Source: Steroidobacteraceae bacterium
GTDB taxonomy: Bacteria; Pseudomonadota; Gammaproteobacteria; Steroidobacterales; Steroidobacteraceae
Assembly (NCBI GenBank): GCA_019187185.1
Contig: JABAQU010000020.1
Coordinates: forward strand, 124,001-188,000
Direction: 5' to 3'
Length of the DNA: 64,000 nt
Positions 44,233 to 52,579 of this stretch are shown piece after piece. Under the pieces are notes generated by a model that made no database searches, was not told where the DNA came from, and was given only the letters and a program-made list of their open reading frames with translations. Every line of letters starts with the position of its first letter. Position 1 is the stretch's first letter. The position numbers were made by a program, and so were the translations under genes.

Positions 44233-44672
44233 TTGACGAGCACGACCGGCACCGGCGAAAGTCGTACGACCTTGTGCGCGACCGAGCCCATCACCACACC
44301 GGCGATCGCGCCGCGGCCCTGCGTGCCCATGATCACCTCGGTGCAGTTCGTCGTACGTGCATAGTCGGCAATGACCTGGCCGGGGTCGCCCACGCCGATG
44401 TGGTGCTGGCAGGGCACTCCCGCCTGCGTCACGCGCTCGCGCGGGCGTGCGAGCACGGCCATGCCTTCCTCGCGGTGGTACTCCTGCTGGCTTTCCGCGC
44501 TGATGAAGATCTTCACGTTCACGCCGGCGAGCGGCAGCTGCACATTGAGCAGCCGCAGCTGCAACGGCTCTCGGGATGCCGCGACCCGTCCGAGCGCGTA
44601 ATCCAGCGCCCGTTCCGAGAACGGTGAACCGTCGACAGCGATCAGCAGGGTCTGCATGGCAGGCTCCGTCAT
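44229..44672 (-). CDS. Universal stress protein
   Basis: 147-residue UspA-fold protein. It starts QTLLIAVDGSPFSERALDYAL and has the ATP-binding signature GTQGRGAIAGVVMGS (G-x2-G-x9-G-S) followed by VPVVLVK. It is therefore of the ATP-binding class, which senses energy or stress state. The start at 44672 overlaps the TerC stop by four bases (ATGA), and its stop overlaps the NYN gene start in the same way. The three proteins are probably made together. Confidence 0.92.
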   Translation of the reverse strand: MTEPAMQTLLIAVDGSPFSERALDYALGRVAASREPLQLRLLNVQLPLAGVNVKIFISAESQQEYHREEGMAVLARPRERVTQAGVPCQHHIGVGDPGQVIADYARTTNCTEVIMGTQGRGAIAGVVMGSVAHKVVRLSPVPVVLVK

Positions 44673-45397
44673 TCTCCGTCTCGATGGGCCAGATCCACGG
44701 GCCCGGCCGGAGCAACCTGTGGCCGCTGGCGAGCGGCGAGGACCTTGCCGATGATCACCACGAGCAGCGCGCCGGCGACCGGCGCGGCCCAGGCGAGTGG
44801 CCCCGGCAGCAGCGCGGTGACCTTGTCGTGGATCGCGACGTCGTGCGCGATCATGTCACCCGCGATCCAGCCGAGAAGCGCGGCACCGCCGACGATGACG
44901 ATGGGGAAGCGGTCCATCAGCTTGAGGACGAACTTGCTGCCCCAGACGATGATCGGCACGCTGACGAGGAGGCCGAAGATCACGAGACCGAGATGATCCT
45001 TGGCCGCCGCGGCAATCGCGATGACGTTGTCGAGGCTCATCACGGCATCCGCGAGCACAATCGTCCTGACCGCACCGAGCAGGTGGGTGCTCGCCTTGAT
45101 GTCGTGGCCTTCTCCCTCGTGCTGCGGCAGGAGCAGCTTGATCCCGATCCACAGCAGCAGCAACCCGCCGCCAAGCTTGAGGTAGGGAATCTGCAGCAGT
45201 TTCAGCGCGAAGAAAATCATCACGACGCGCAGCGCCACCGCACCGAAAACGCCCCAGAAGATCGCCTGCCGACGCTGCGTCTGCGGCAGCCGGCGCGAGG
45301 CGAGCGCGATGACCACCGCGTTGTCGCCGCCGAGCAGGATGTCGATGACGATGATCTGCCCGACGGCGATCCAGAATTCAGGGGTCGTGATTTCCAT
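44669..45397 (-). CDS. TerC/YjbE-family integral membrane protein
   Basis: 242-residue inner-membrane protein with about seven transmembrane segments and the conserved acidic motifs DILLGGDNAVVIALASRRL and LADAVMSLDNVIAIAAAAK. The family includes TerC and manganese exporters or metallating proteins for exported enzymes. It lacks the tellurite-resistance ter genes around it, so a metal role (Mn2+ or Ca2+) is more likely than tellurite resistance. It leads a coupled three-gene operon with USP and NYN. The promoter is in the 111-base gap facing the divergent protease gene. Confidence 0.9.
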   Translation of the reverse strand: MEITTPEFWIAVGQIIVIDILLGGDNAVVIALASRRLPQTQRRQAIFWGVFGAVALRVVMIFFALKLLQIPYLKLGGGLLLLWIGIKLLLPQHEGEGHDIKASTHLLGAVRTIVLADAVMSLDNVIAIAAAAKDHLGLVIFGLLVSVPIIVWGSKFVLKLMDRFPIVIVGGAALLGWIAGDMIAHDVAIHDKVTALLPGPLAWAAPVAGALLVVIIGKVLAARQRPQVAPAGPVDLAHRDGE

Positions 45398-45508
45398 GTG
45401 GCGCGCGTAGTGTACTTGGACTTGCGGCCGTTCGCGCGCGATCGGCGGGCAGGGCGGAGCCGGAGCCGGTAGACTGCCGGGCGTCGCCCTCCTCGCCCGG
45501 AGACTCCC

Positions 45509-47404
45509 ATGCGCGTAGTCAGAACCACGATGCGTCTGCGCGTGTCATGCCTCGCGGTGCTGCTCGCGGCCACCGCGGCGCACGCCGACGATTACGCTGC
45601 ACTCCTGGCGCGCGACAGGGACGCGAGCGGCGGCGCACGTTGGGACCGCGTGCAGACGCTCGAGATGACCGGCACGCTGCATGCCGGCGGACTCGACGGC
45701 ACGTTCCACACGCTGCAGGACCTCGCGGGCGGACGCTCGGTGACCGAGTACAAGCTGGGCCCGATCGAAGGCGCAGATGGATACGACGGCACGCGCGGCT
45801 GGTCGCGCGATCCGGGCGGCGAAGTCGCCACGCTCGATGCGCCCGAGGCGAAGCGCCGCGCGCGGAGCCAGGCCTGGCTCGACGCACATGGCTACTGGTA
45901 TCCGGCGCGACTCCCCGCCCACTTCGGTGCTGTCGAAACACGCGAGATCGAGGGCCACGCCTACGCGGTGGTCACGGCGACACCCGAAGACGGCAACCCG
46001 GTCGATCTGTGGTTCGACACCGTGACCCATCGACTCGCTCGCGCCACGACCCGGCAGGACCAGGACACGGCAACGACGACGTTCGATGACTGGCGCGAGA
46101 CCGACGGCCTCACGATACCCTTCCACATCGTGACCGACCTGACCGATGCGGCGGGGCGCACCGATCCGCGCCGGCGCGCCGAACTGCGCATCGAGCGCGT
46201 GACGCCGAACGTCGCCGTGACCGATGATGCCTTCGAGGTGCCGCAGATGAAGGCCACCGCGCGCATCGACAACACGATGGGCATCACCCGCGTGCCGTTC
46301 GACCTCGTGAACAATCACATCTACGTGAACGGCACGATCGACGGCAAGCCCGCGCGTCTCCTCGTCGATACCGGTGGTGCGAATCTGCTGACACCGACGG
46401 CGGCGAAGGCGCTGGGCCTCGCACCCAAGGGCGCTCTCGCCGCGCGCGGCGTAGGCGAGGACGCCGTCGATCTCGCATTTGCCAATGCAGACGAGGTGCG
46501 CGTCGGCGACGCCGTGCTGGACCACCCGGTGTTCTACGTCGTCGACCTCGGCGATGTGCCCGCCATCGAGGGTGCCCACATCGACGGGCTTGTCGGCTAC
46601 GAGATGTTTCGCCGCTTTGGTGTCACGATCGACTATGCCGGCAGGGTGCTCACGCTGAGCGAGCCCGCGAAGTTCAGCCCACCCGCCGGCGCGCACGCAC
46701 TGCCCTTCGAGCAGGCCGAACGCATCCCGATCGTTGCAGGCACGCTCGACGGCCTGCCGATCCGCGCCAGTATCGACACCGGCTCACGCGTATCGCTGAC
46801 GTTGCACGCGCCATTTGCCCGTGAGCACGGGCTCGTTGCGAAATACCACGCGGACATCGAGAGCGTGGTGGGTTGGGGCGTGGGCGGTCCGAGTCGCGGT
46901 CGGCCCGCGCGCTTCGGCCGCCTTGCGCTGGGTGGCTTTGCCGTCGACGGCATCGCGGGCGATATCTACACCGGTGACAAGGGCTCGTTCGCGAGCCCGG
47001 ATCTCTCGGCCAACATCGGCGGCGGCGTACTCAAGCGCTTCACCGTGGCGCTCGACTATTCCAGCAAGCGGATATATCTCGCACCGAACGAACACTTCTC
47101 CGTCCCCGACGTCTTCGATCGCAGCGGGCTGTGGCTCATGGGTGCGGGCACGGCACTGCGCGTCGTCGATGTTGCCGCGGGCAGCGCGGCGGCGAAGGCC
47201 GGACTTCAGGTCGAAGATCGCATCACGCGCATCGGCGGTGAGGACATCGCCGCACACGGCCTGTCGGATTGGCGCGCGCGCCTGCGCGAGTTGCCGGCGG
47301 GCACCCGACTCGAGGTCGAATACCAGCGGACGGACAAACCTCAACGCACCACGCTGGTCCTCGCGGATCGCATCGCGCCGCGCTTCGAAGAGGCCGCTCA
47401 CTGA
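45509..47404 (+). CDS. Tandem retropepsin-like aspartic protease with PDZ domain
   Basis: 631-residue exported protein. A signal peptide (LRVSCLAVLLAATAAHA) is followed by an N-terminal beta-rich region of about 240 residues resembling lipoprotein-carrier-like domains. Two retropepsin-type domains come next, each with a catalytic D[TS]G: ARLLVDTGGANLL near residue 287 and RASIDTGSRVSLTL near residue 420. The C-terminal PDZ contains GSAAAKAGLQVEDRITRIGG. Having both aspartates in one chain could let it form a pseudo-dimer active site. Likely cell-envelope proteolysis; target unknown. Divergent from the TerC operon. Confidence 0.87.
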   Translation: MRVVRTTMRLRVSCLAVLLAATAAHADDYAALLARDRDASGGARWDRVQTLEMTGTLHAGGLDGTFHTLQDLAGGRSVTEYKLGPIEGADGYDGTRGWSRDPGGEVATLDAPEAKRRARSQAWLDAHGYWYPARLPAHFGAVETREIEGHAYAVVTATPEDGNPVDLWFDTVTHRLARATTRQDQDTATTTFDDWRETDGLTIPFHIVTDLTDAAGRTDPRRRAELRIERVTPNVAVTDDAFEVPQMKATARIDNTMGITRVPFDLVNNHIYVNGTIDGKPARLLVDTGGANLLTPTAAKALGLAPKGALAARGVGEDAVDLAFANADEVRVGDAVLDHPVFYVVDLGDVPAIEGAHIDGLVGYEMFRRFGVTIDYAGRVLTLSEPAKFSPPAGAHALPFEQAERIPIVAGTLDGLPIRASIDTGSRVSLTLHAPFAREHGLVAKYHADIESVVGWGVGGPSRGRPARFGRLALGGFAVDGIAGDIYTGDKGSFASPDLSANIGGGVLKRFTVALDYSSKRIYLAPNEHFSVPDVFDRSGLWLMGAGTALRVVDVAAGSAAAKAGLQVEDRITRIGGEDIAAHGLSDWRARLRELPAGTRLEVEYQRTDKPQRTTLVLADRIAPRFEEAAH

Positions 47405-47453
47405 CAGTGCGCCGGTCGACTGACTGCACGGCGTCTCGCATTGTCCAGGCTAT

Positions 47454-48086
47454 TCAGCGTGGCGCCGCATCCGGCTGGATGCAGTCTCCGACCTGCGGCA
47501 CCGAGTTCCGGTCGCGGTCCGGCGCATTCATGTCGTCGAAAAGCCGGCCATTCGCCTTGGGGAGATCACCCAACGCGCAGCCGAAGAAACCGAGTCCCAC
47601 CGCGCAGCGCTTGCCGAGACGCACGTAGGGAATCCCCCCCGCAAAACCACCGCGGCCCGGCTCGGGATCCCAGTCGAACGTCTTGCGCTCCTTGCACCTG
47701 CGATACGGCGAGCGAGGTTGACCGAACATCCGCGCCGCCGGTGCATCGGCCTGCGCCACACCCCGTGCAGCCTCGCGCGCCGCACGAATCCAGTCGGTCG
47801 GCGCTGTCGGTGGTGGCGCCTCACGCGCTGACGCCATGGCGGCAGTTCGCGACTCCGTGCGCACAGCACTGGTTGCCTTCATCGGCAGCTCGGCGTGCAC
47901 TCGAGGCTCCGGCTCAGGTACGGGATCGATCCATCGGAGCGATGTGAACACTGCGACCATTGATTCCGCTTTCTCGTCGCGGGGGCTCATCTCGCGCATC
48001 ACGATGAGAACCACGATCACGTGCGCGCCGACGACGACGGCGCCCGTGATTCCGCTTCTGAGACGCCTGTCTGCGTGTGTATCCAC
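47454..48086 (-). CDS. Hypothetical single-pass membrane protein, TonB-like layout
   Basis: About 210 residues from a GTG at 48086. One N-terminal membrane helix (GAVVVGAHVIVVLIVMRE) precedes a proline-rich stretch (IDPVPEPEPRVHAELP) and a periplasmic C-terminus with Cys residues in YRRCKERKTFDW and VGLGFFGCALGDLP. The helix-then-Pro layout is that of energy-transducer TonB-like proteins, but no TonB C-terminal motif is recognisable. The start is uncertain, since no clear ribosome site is visible; an ATG after the helix would lose it. It is divergent from an AraC regulator. Function unknown. Confidence 0.55.
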   Translation of the reverse strand: MDTHADRRLRSGITGAVVVGAHVIVVLIVMREMSPRDEKAESMVAVFTSLRWIDPVPEPEPRVHAELPMKATSAVRTESRTAAMASAREAPPPTAPTDWIRAAREAARGVAQADAPAARMFGQPRSPYRRCKERKTFDWDPEPGRGGFAGGIPYVRLGKRCAVGLGFFGCALGDLPKANGRLFDDMNAPDRDRNSVPQVGDCIQPDAAPR

Positions 48087-48245
48087 ATGGCCCCGAACAG
48101 CTCGCTGAGCACTGTAAGACCGATAGACCGTCCTCCAGGTTCCGGTCGAATTGTCAGCACGACCCCGGCTTGCAGCGATGCGCAATGAGACGCAACCCGA
48201 CCCGCCAATATTCGGCGAGCCGCCTGCCCGCGCTATGCTTGGCGC

Positions 48246-49262
48246 ATGAGTCGCGACGCACTCACCGACGTGCTGCGCACCGTGCGCTTGCGCAGCGCGG
48301 TCTACTTCTACGTGTCCGGCAGCGGCGCGTGGGCGGCGGAAGCACCGCCGTCGAAGGACATCGCTTCGGCGGTGCTGCCGGGAGCCGAGCATGTCATCGA
48401 GTATCACGTCGTCACGAGCGGCGAATGCTGGGCAACCGTGGATGGCGAATCGCCACGCAAGCTCGGGCGCGGTGACGTCGTCCTGTTGACGCAGGGCGAT
48501 GCGCACATCATCTCGAGCGCGCCCGGAGTGCGTGGAAAACTGTTCCTCGACGCGTACTTCAATTTGGACCGCGATCGACGTCCGTTTCGCATGCACTACG
48601 CAAACAGTGCGGACCCCACGGCCGTGGTCGACGAGAAAGCGGCGGCAGTTCCGGAAGACACCGCTGCGGCGTCCATCATCTGCGGCTTCATCGGTCTCGA
48701 TGCCCGGCCGTTCAATCCGCTGATCGCAACGCTGCCGCGACTCCTGCACCTGCCGGCCGTCCGGGCGGGCGACTCGAGCGGGCATCTCGCGAGAATGGCG
48801 GCGATCGAGTCGGCCAGCGCCCGGCCCGGCAGCGAGGCAGTCCTCGAGCGGCTGGGCGAAGCGATGTTCGTCGATGCGATCCGGCGGCACATCGATGCGA
48901 TGCCGGAAAGCGCGGCCGGCTGGCTGGCGGGGCTTCGAGACCCCTACGTCGGTCGTGCGCTCGCACTCCTGCACGAACGCCCGGCCGCCGCATGGACGAT
49001 CGATCAACTCGGCAGCCGCGTCGGATTGTCGAGGTCCGCCTTGCACCAGCGTTTCGTGGACCTCATCGGGCAGCCGCCCATCCAGTATCTCGCGAACTGG
49101 CGCATGCAGCTCGCATCCCGGCTGCTGGTCGACACGCGCGCGAGCGTCGCATCGATCGCACTCGACGTCGGCTACGAATCGGAGGCGGCATTCGTCCGCG
49201 CGTTCAAGCGCCTTGCCGGCAAGCCGCCCGGAACCTGGCGCCGGGAGCGCGGTCCGGCCTGA
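48246..49262 (+). CDS. AraC-family transcriptional regulator with cupin sensor
   Basis: 338-residue regulator. The N-terminal cupin-type domain (HVIEYHVVTSGECWATVDGE, then GDVVLLTQGDAHIISS) resembles the cupin_6 sensor. The C-terminal AraC DNA-binding pair of helix-turn-helices contains WTIDQLGSRVGLSRSALHQR and ASVASIALDVGYESEAAFVR followed by AFKRLAGKPPGTWRRE. It probably activates a neighbouring gene in response to an organic effector; candidates are the downstream GFA gene, about 100 bases away on the same strand, or the divergent membrane protein. Confidence 0.9.
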   Translation: MSRDALTDVLRTVRLRSAVYFYVSGSGAWAAEAPPSKDIASAVLPGAEHVIEYHVVTSGECWATVDGESPRKLGRGDVVLLTQGDAHIISSAPGVRGKLFLDAYFNLDRDRRPFRMHYANSADPTAVVDEKAAAVPEDTAAASIICGFIGLDARPFNPLIATLPRLLHLPAVRAGDSSGHLARMAAIESASARPGSEAVLERLGEAMFVDAIRRHIDAMPESAAGWLAGLRDPYVGRALALLHERPAAAWTIDQLGSRVGLSRSALHQRFVDLIGQPPIQYLANWRMQLASRLLVDTRASVASIALDVGYESEAAFVRAFKRLAGKPPGTWRRERGPA

Positions 49263-49360
49263 GCCCAACTGCGGCGTCCCGGCGAAAGCGGCCGGAGTCC
49301 TGGTCAAGTCCCCGTCGTCGTTCATCGGCATCCTGCGCCCCCATCAATAAGGAGGGCGTC

Positions 49361-49801
49361 ATGGATTCGACCGACAAGCCATCGCACGAGGGGTCCTGTT
49401 TCTGCGGCACTGTCCGGTTCGTCGCGCACGGCGATCCGCTCGCAATGGGCTATTGCCACTGCCAGTCCTGCCGGGCCTGGTCTGCGAGCCCCGTCAACGG
49501 TTTCACGCTCTGGAAGCCCGAAGCCATCACCATCAAACAGGGCGCCGAGTGCATTGGACAGTACAACGGCTCGCCGCGCAGTCACCGCAAATGGTGCACG
49601 CGGTGCGGCGGTCACCTGATGACCGATCATCCGCAGTGGGGCCTCGTCGACGTCTTCGCATCAATGCTGCCGACGCTCGAGTTCCGGCCCGGCGTACACG
49701 TCAACTACGCGGAGTCCGTTCTGCGAATCCGCGACGGTCTGCCCAAGCTTCGTGATTTTCCTGCCGACCTCGGCGGCAGCGACGAGGCGGTGCCCGAATA
49801 G
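49361..49801 (+). CDS. GFA-family protein (CENP-V/glutathione-dependent formaldehyde-activating fold)
   Basis: 146-residue zinc-binding protein. Cys ligands are visible in GSCFCGTVRF, YCHCQSCRAW and WCTRCGGHL, the GFA/CENP-V pattern of two zinc sites. Some members bind glutathione or hydroxymethylglutathione; most are uncharacterised. AAGGAGG lies just before the ATG. It follows the AraC gene and ends in a strong hairpin. The in-frame extension to 48992 is inside the AraC gene and is not used. Confidence 0.9.
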   Translation: MDSTDKPSHEGSCFCGTVRFVAHGDPLAMGYCHCQSCRAWSASPVNGFTLWKPEAITIKQGAECIGQYNGSPRSHRKWCTRCGGHLMTDHPQWGLVDVFASMLPTLEFRPGVHVNYAESVLRIRDGLPKLRDFPADLGGSDEAVPE

Positions 49802-49807
49802 GCCGTT

Positions 49808-49836
49808 CACCCGCCGCGGCAGCTCCGTGGCGGGTG
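49808..49836. terminator. Strong hairpin after the GFA gene
   Basis: CACCCGCCGCGG (49808-49819) pairs over 12 bases with CCGTGGCGGGTG (49825-49836), with one G-U pair, closing on a CAGCT loop. It lies seven bases after the GFA stop and just before the convergent gene end at 49844. No T-run; likely a bidirectional terminator. Confidence 0.5.
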
Positions 49837-49843
49837 TCGCGCC

Positions 49844-50335
49844 CTACTCCTCGCTGCAGTTGTCCTTTGGTCGCAGTGCCTCGAGTTGCTTCAGGTCGCG
49901 GTCGTGCGTCTTGATGAACTCGACGTTTCCCGGCAGGACACCGGCCGGCAGCTTGCCGCCCGGCTGGCCGACAGCCCATGCGGCCAGGCCGTTCTGGAGC
50001 AGCGACATCGAGAACACGACGTATTCGCGCGCCGACATGCCGGCCGACCGCACGGCCGCACTCGCCCCCGGCTGCGCGTTGAGCGTCGCAACCATCTGGT
50101 CGATCGACTGCGAATCCGAGTCGTCGTCTTCCTCGTCGTCGCACCCAGTGCGCTGGCCCGTCAGCGCGCCGAGGTTCTTCGTCGCCTGGACGTACTTCGC
50201 AAGCGCTGCCTCGGTAAGCACGTAACGCTGTATCTCGCTCGTGTCCGCATCCTGGGCGCTCACGGGCCGCGCGAGGCCGAACAGCGAACCCGCCGCCAGC
50301 AAGCTCGCGAGCACGACACCGGATCTGGACGACAT
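49844..50335 (-). CDS. Hypothetical secreted protein
   Basis: 163 residues, unrecognised. It opens with a clear Sec signal peptide (VVLASLLAAGSLFGLARPVSAQ). The mature part is helical, with an acidic patch (CDDEEDDDSDSQ) that could bind divalent cations, and two Cys (in TGCDDEE and KDNCSEE) that could pair. MSLLQNGLAAWAVGQPGGKL is a hydrophobic stretch near the end. It follows the DUF3617 gene by two bases, so the two periplasmic proteins are co-expressed. No function assigned. Confidence 0.7.
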   Translation of the reverse strand: MSSRSGVVLASLLAAGSLFGLARPVSAQDADTSEIQRYVLTEAALAKYVQATKNLGALTGQRTGCDDEEDDDSDSQSIDQMVATLNAQPGASAAVRSAGMSAREYVVFSMSLLQNGLAAWAVGQPGGKLPAGVLPGNVEFIKTHDRDLKQLEALRPKDNCSEE

Positions 50336-50337
50336 GT

Positions 50338-50745
50338 CTACTGCGGGTTATCGCAGGTACCGATCTTCTTGCCCGACAGCGCAATGGTCATGTTCATGCC
50401 ATCCGCTGTCGCGGTGATCTGCCCGGTGTAGGAATCAGGCCCGTTGAAGGTCATCTCTCCAACCCCCGTCATGGGCATGCGGCCGCCGCACGCCATCTTC
50501 CAGGTCGCCTTGTTGCCCACGATCTTGTAATCGAACGTCTTGCAGCTCGGATCGCCGCCCGGCGGCGGCCGGGTCCACACCGGGTGTGTACACAGTTGCT
50601 GCGAATGGGGTGCGGGTGAATACGGCATCCCCGGCATCGACACTTGTGAAGTTGTCTGCCAGAGCACGCCCAACGGTTCTGCGGCCAGTGCAACGCCCAG
50701 GAAGACTGTCGCGGCGGCGATGCCGCCCCATTCGCGCCTTCTCAT
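50338..50745 (-). CDS. DUF3617-domain periplasmic protein
   Basis: 135 residues. A signal peptide or anchor (IAAATVFLGVALAAEPLG) is followed by a DUF3617-like body: VLWQTTSQVSMPGMP, a Cys pair region, and GEMTFNGPDSYTGQITATAD. The family is common in proteobacteria and its role is unknown. Co-transcribed with the downstream acidic secreted protein. The 147-base gap to the divergent flavodoxin-like gene probably contains both promoters. Confidence 0.8.
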   Translation of the reverse strand: MRRREWGGIAAATVFLGVALAAEPLGVLWQTTSQVSMPGMPYSPAPHSQQLCTHPVWTRPPPGGDPSCKTFDYKIVGNKATWKMACGGRMPMTGVGEMTFNGPDSYTGQITATADGMNMTIALSGKKIGTCDNPQ

Positions 50746-50892
50746 GTGCCCCCCCTCGATCGTTCTGCGCCGATCGTGTCCGGACGCCCGCAGTGGGCGC
50801 TCGGGGCAGGTTACTTGTCAAGCGCCGGCAAGACTCCGCGAATCGCCGGCACCTGCGGATGATTGATATGCTGCCGCGACAATGCCCTCGCC

Positions 50893-51384
50893 ATGAAGTC
50901 GCTCCTGATCGTCTACCACAGCCGCACGGGCGGCACTCGCCAGATGGCCGACGCGGCCGCCGACGCTGCACGCGCGCTGCAGGAAGTCATTGTGCGCTTG
51001 CAGCGCGCGGCCGATACCCGCCCTGAAGATGTCCTCGCCGCCGACGGCTACCTGTTCGCGACGCCAGAGAACCTGGCGAGCATGGCCGGCGTGATGAAGG
51101 AGTTTTTCGACCGCTGCTACTACCCGGTGCTCGAGCGCATCGAGGGTCGGCCGTACGCGGCGATGATCTGCGCGGGCAGTGACGGCCGCGGGGCATTGCA
51201 CCAGCTCGAGCGCATCGTCACCGGCTGGCGCCTGAAGGCGATCGCACCCGGGCTCATCGTATGCACCCACGCGCAGACGCCCGAACGCATCCTCGCGCCG
51301 AAGCAAATCGACGCGGCGGATCTCGCCCGCTGCGCGGAACTCGGCGCGGGCCTCGCCGCGGGCCTCGCGGCCGGCGTGTACTGA
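50893..51384 (+). CDS. Flavodoxin-like / NADPH-dependent FMN reductase family protein
   Basis: 163-residue protein with a flavodoxin fold. SLLIVYHSRTGGTRQMADAA is the FMN phosphate loop at the N-terminus, YLFATPENLASMAGVMKEFF covers the isoalloxazine-contacting loop, and ICAGSDGRGALHQLE follows. It could transfer electrons or reduce quinones or metals. I use the ATG at 50893 because the fold starts there; the 50863 start adds ten residues before it. Single gene, divergent from the DUF3617 pair. Confidence 0.88.
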   Translation: MKSLLIVYHSRTGGTRQMADAAADAARALQEVIVRLQRAADTRPEDVLAADGYLFATPENLASMAGVMKEFFDRCYYPVLERIEGRPYAAMICAGSDGRGALHQLERIVTGWRLKAIAPGLIVCTHAQTPERILAPKQIDAADLARCAELGAGLAAGLAAGVY

Positions 51385-51514
51385 CGATCGCCGATCGATC
51401 GGCCGCCCCTCTGAATGCGGCGGCGCGGCGGGTGCGCCGCATGAGCCGGTAGTACCATGACAGGTGCGGCGTGCCGCACACACGTCGTGACGATTGTTCG
51501 CTGGAGGTCATGGG

Positions 51515-52579
51515 GTGCACGCCGACGCATCCGCGCTCGATGTCGTCATTGCCTGGGTCGACGGCTCCGATCCGGCCTGGCGGCGCCGACGTGCCGCCGC
51601 GCATGAAGGCGTACCCGCCAGCTCGCAAACCCTGCACGCCGATGTCGAGGGCCGCTATCGGGACAACGGCGAACTCCGCTTCCTGCTGCTGTCCTTGCGG
51701 CGCTACCTGCACGGCGTACGGCGCACGATCCTCGTGACCGACGGCCAGCGGCCCTCATGCCTATGGCAGTTTCCCGAGGTCGAGGTGGTCGACCATCACG
51801 AGTTCATTGCGCCGGAGTTCCTGCCGACCTTTTCCTCCCGCGCCATCGAGGCATCACTGCATCGCATCGCGGGTCTGGCCGAACACTTCATTTATTTCAA
51901 TGACGACCTGTGCCTGATGCGGCCGGCGAGCCTCGACGATTTCTTCACGGCAGACGGCAGCGTCGTGCACGTGACCGACATGCCGATTCCGAACGACTCC
52001 GATGCGCGTCCGACCGCCGAGCACCAGGGCGCGATCAACGCCCGACGCTTCATGCAGCAGCACCATGGCCGTCATGCACTGGACCGGCTGGTGGCGCACG
52101 CGCCGCGCGGGGTGCGCCGCAGCCTGCTGCAGGCGCTGGAGCGCCGTCATCCGTCCGTCTTCGCAGGAGTTCGGGCAGAACGCTTCCGCAGCCTCGCCGG
52201 CCAGAATCCCCTGGTGAACCTGTATCCGGAATGGTGTCTCCTGCAGGGCCGCGGCGCAGTGCGGTGCGGCGAGTGCAGCTGCCTGACGAGCGGCGACTTC
52301 GAGCGCGCGCCGCTCGCAACCGCGGCGCGGGTGCGCGGCGAAATCCACGGGCACCAGTTGAGCCTGTGCGTCAATGACACGGGCGACGATCGCGACGTCA
52401 CGGCGGGCATGACCGCGTACGCGCGCGTGATGGGTCGGATCTTCCCGTCGGATGCATCACGCCGTGACTCAGCCCCGCCGCCGCCTGCGCCGCGCGCGCA
52501 GCCAGCGCATCAGACCGTAGGAGAGTCGCACCTTCTCCTGGCCCACAGGCAAACCCGTGTGGGCAAAGATCCACGATGA
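51515..52579 (+). CDS. Stealth-family (GNPTAB-like) sugar-phosphate transferase
   Basis: 354-residue protein with the Stealth conserved regions in order: CR1 DVVIAWVDGSDPAW; CR2 YRDNGELRFLLLSLRRYL through ILVTDGQRP and HFIYFNDDLCL; a CR3-like HQGAINARRFMQQ; and CR4 LSLCVNDTGDD. Bacterial members transfer hexose-1-phosphate to glycans (capsule phosphotransferases) and are related to human GlcNAc-1-phosphotransferase. No capsule genes surround it. The best start is GTG at 51515 with GGAGGT six bases ahead; TTG at 51494 is possible. The 3' end overlaps the convergent ClC gene by 111 bases, and its last 30-odd residues look like low-complexity read-through. Confidence 0.85.
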   Translation: MHADASALDVVIAWVDGSDPAWRRRRAAAHEGVPASSQTLHADVEGRYRDNGELRFLLLSLRRYLHGVRRTILVTDGQRPSCLWQFPEVEVVDHHEFIAPEFLPTFSSRAIEASLHRIAGLAEHFIYFNDDLCLMRPASLDDFFTADGSVVHVTDMPIPNDSDARPTAEHQGAINARRFMQQHHGRHALDRLVAHAPRGVRRSLLQALERRHPSVFAGVRAERFRSLAGQNPLVNLYPEWCLLQGRGAVRCGECSCLTSGDFERAPLATAARVRGEIHGHQLSLCVNDTGDDRDVTAGMTAYARVMGRIFPSDASRRDSAPPPPAPRAQPAHQTVGESHLLLAHRQTRVGKDPR

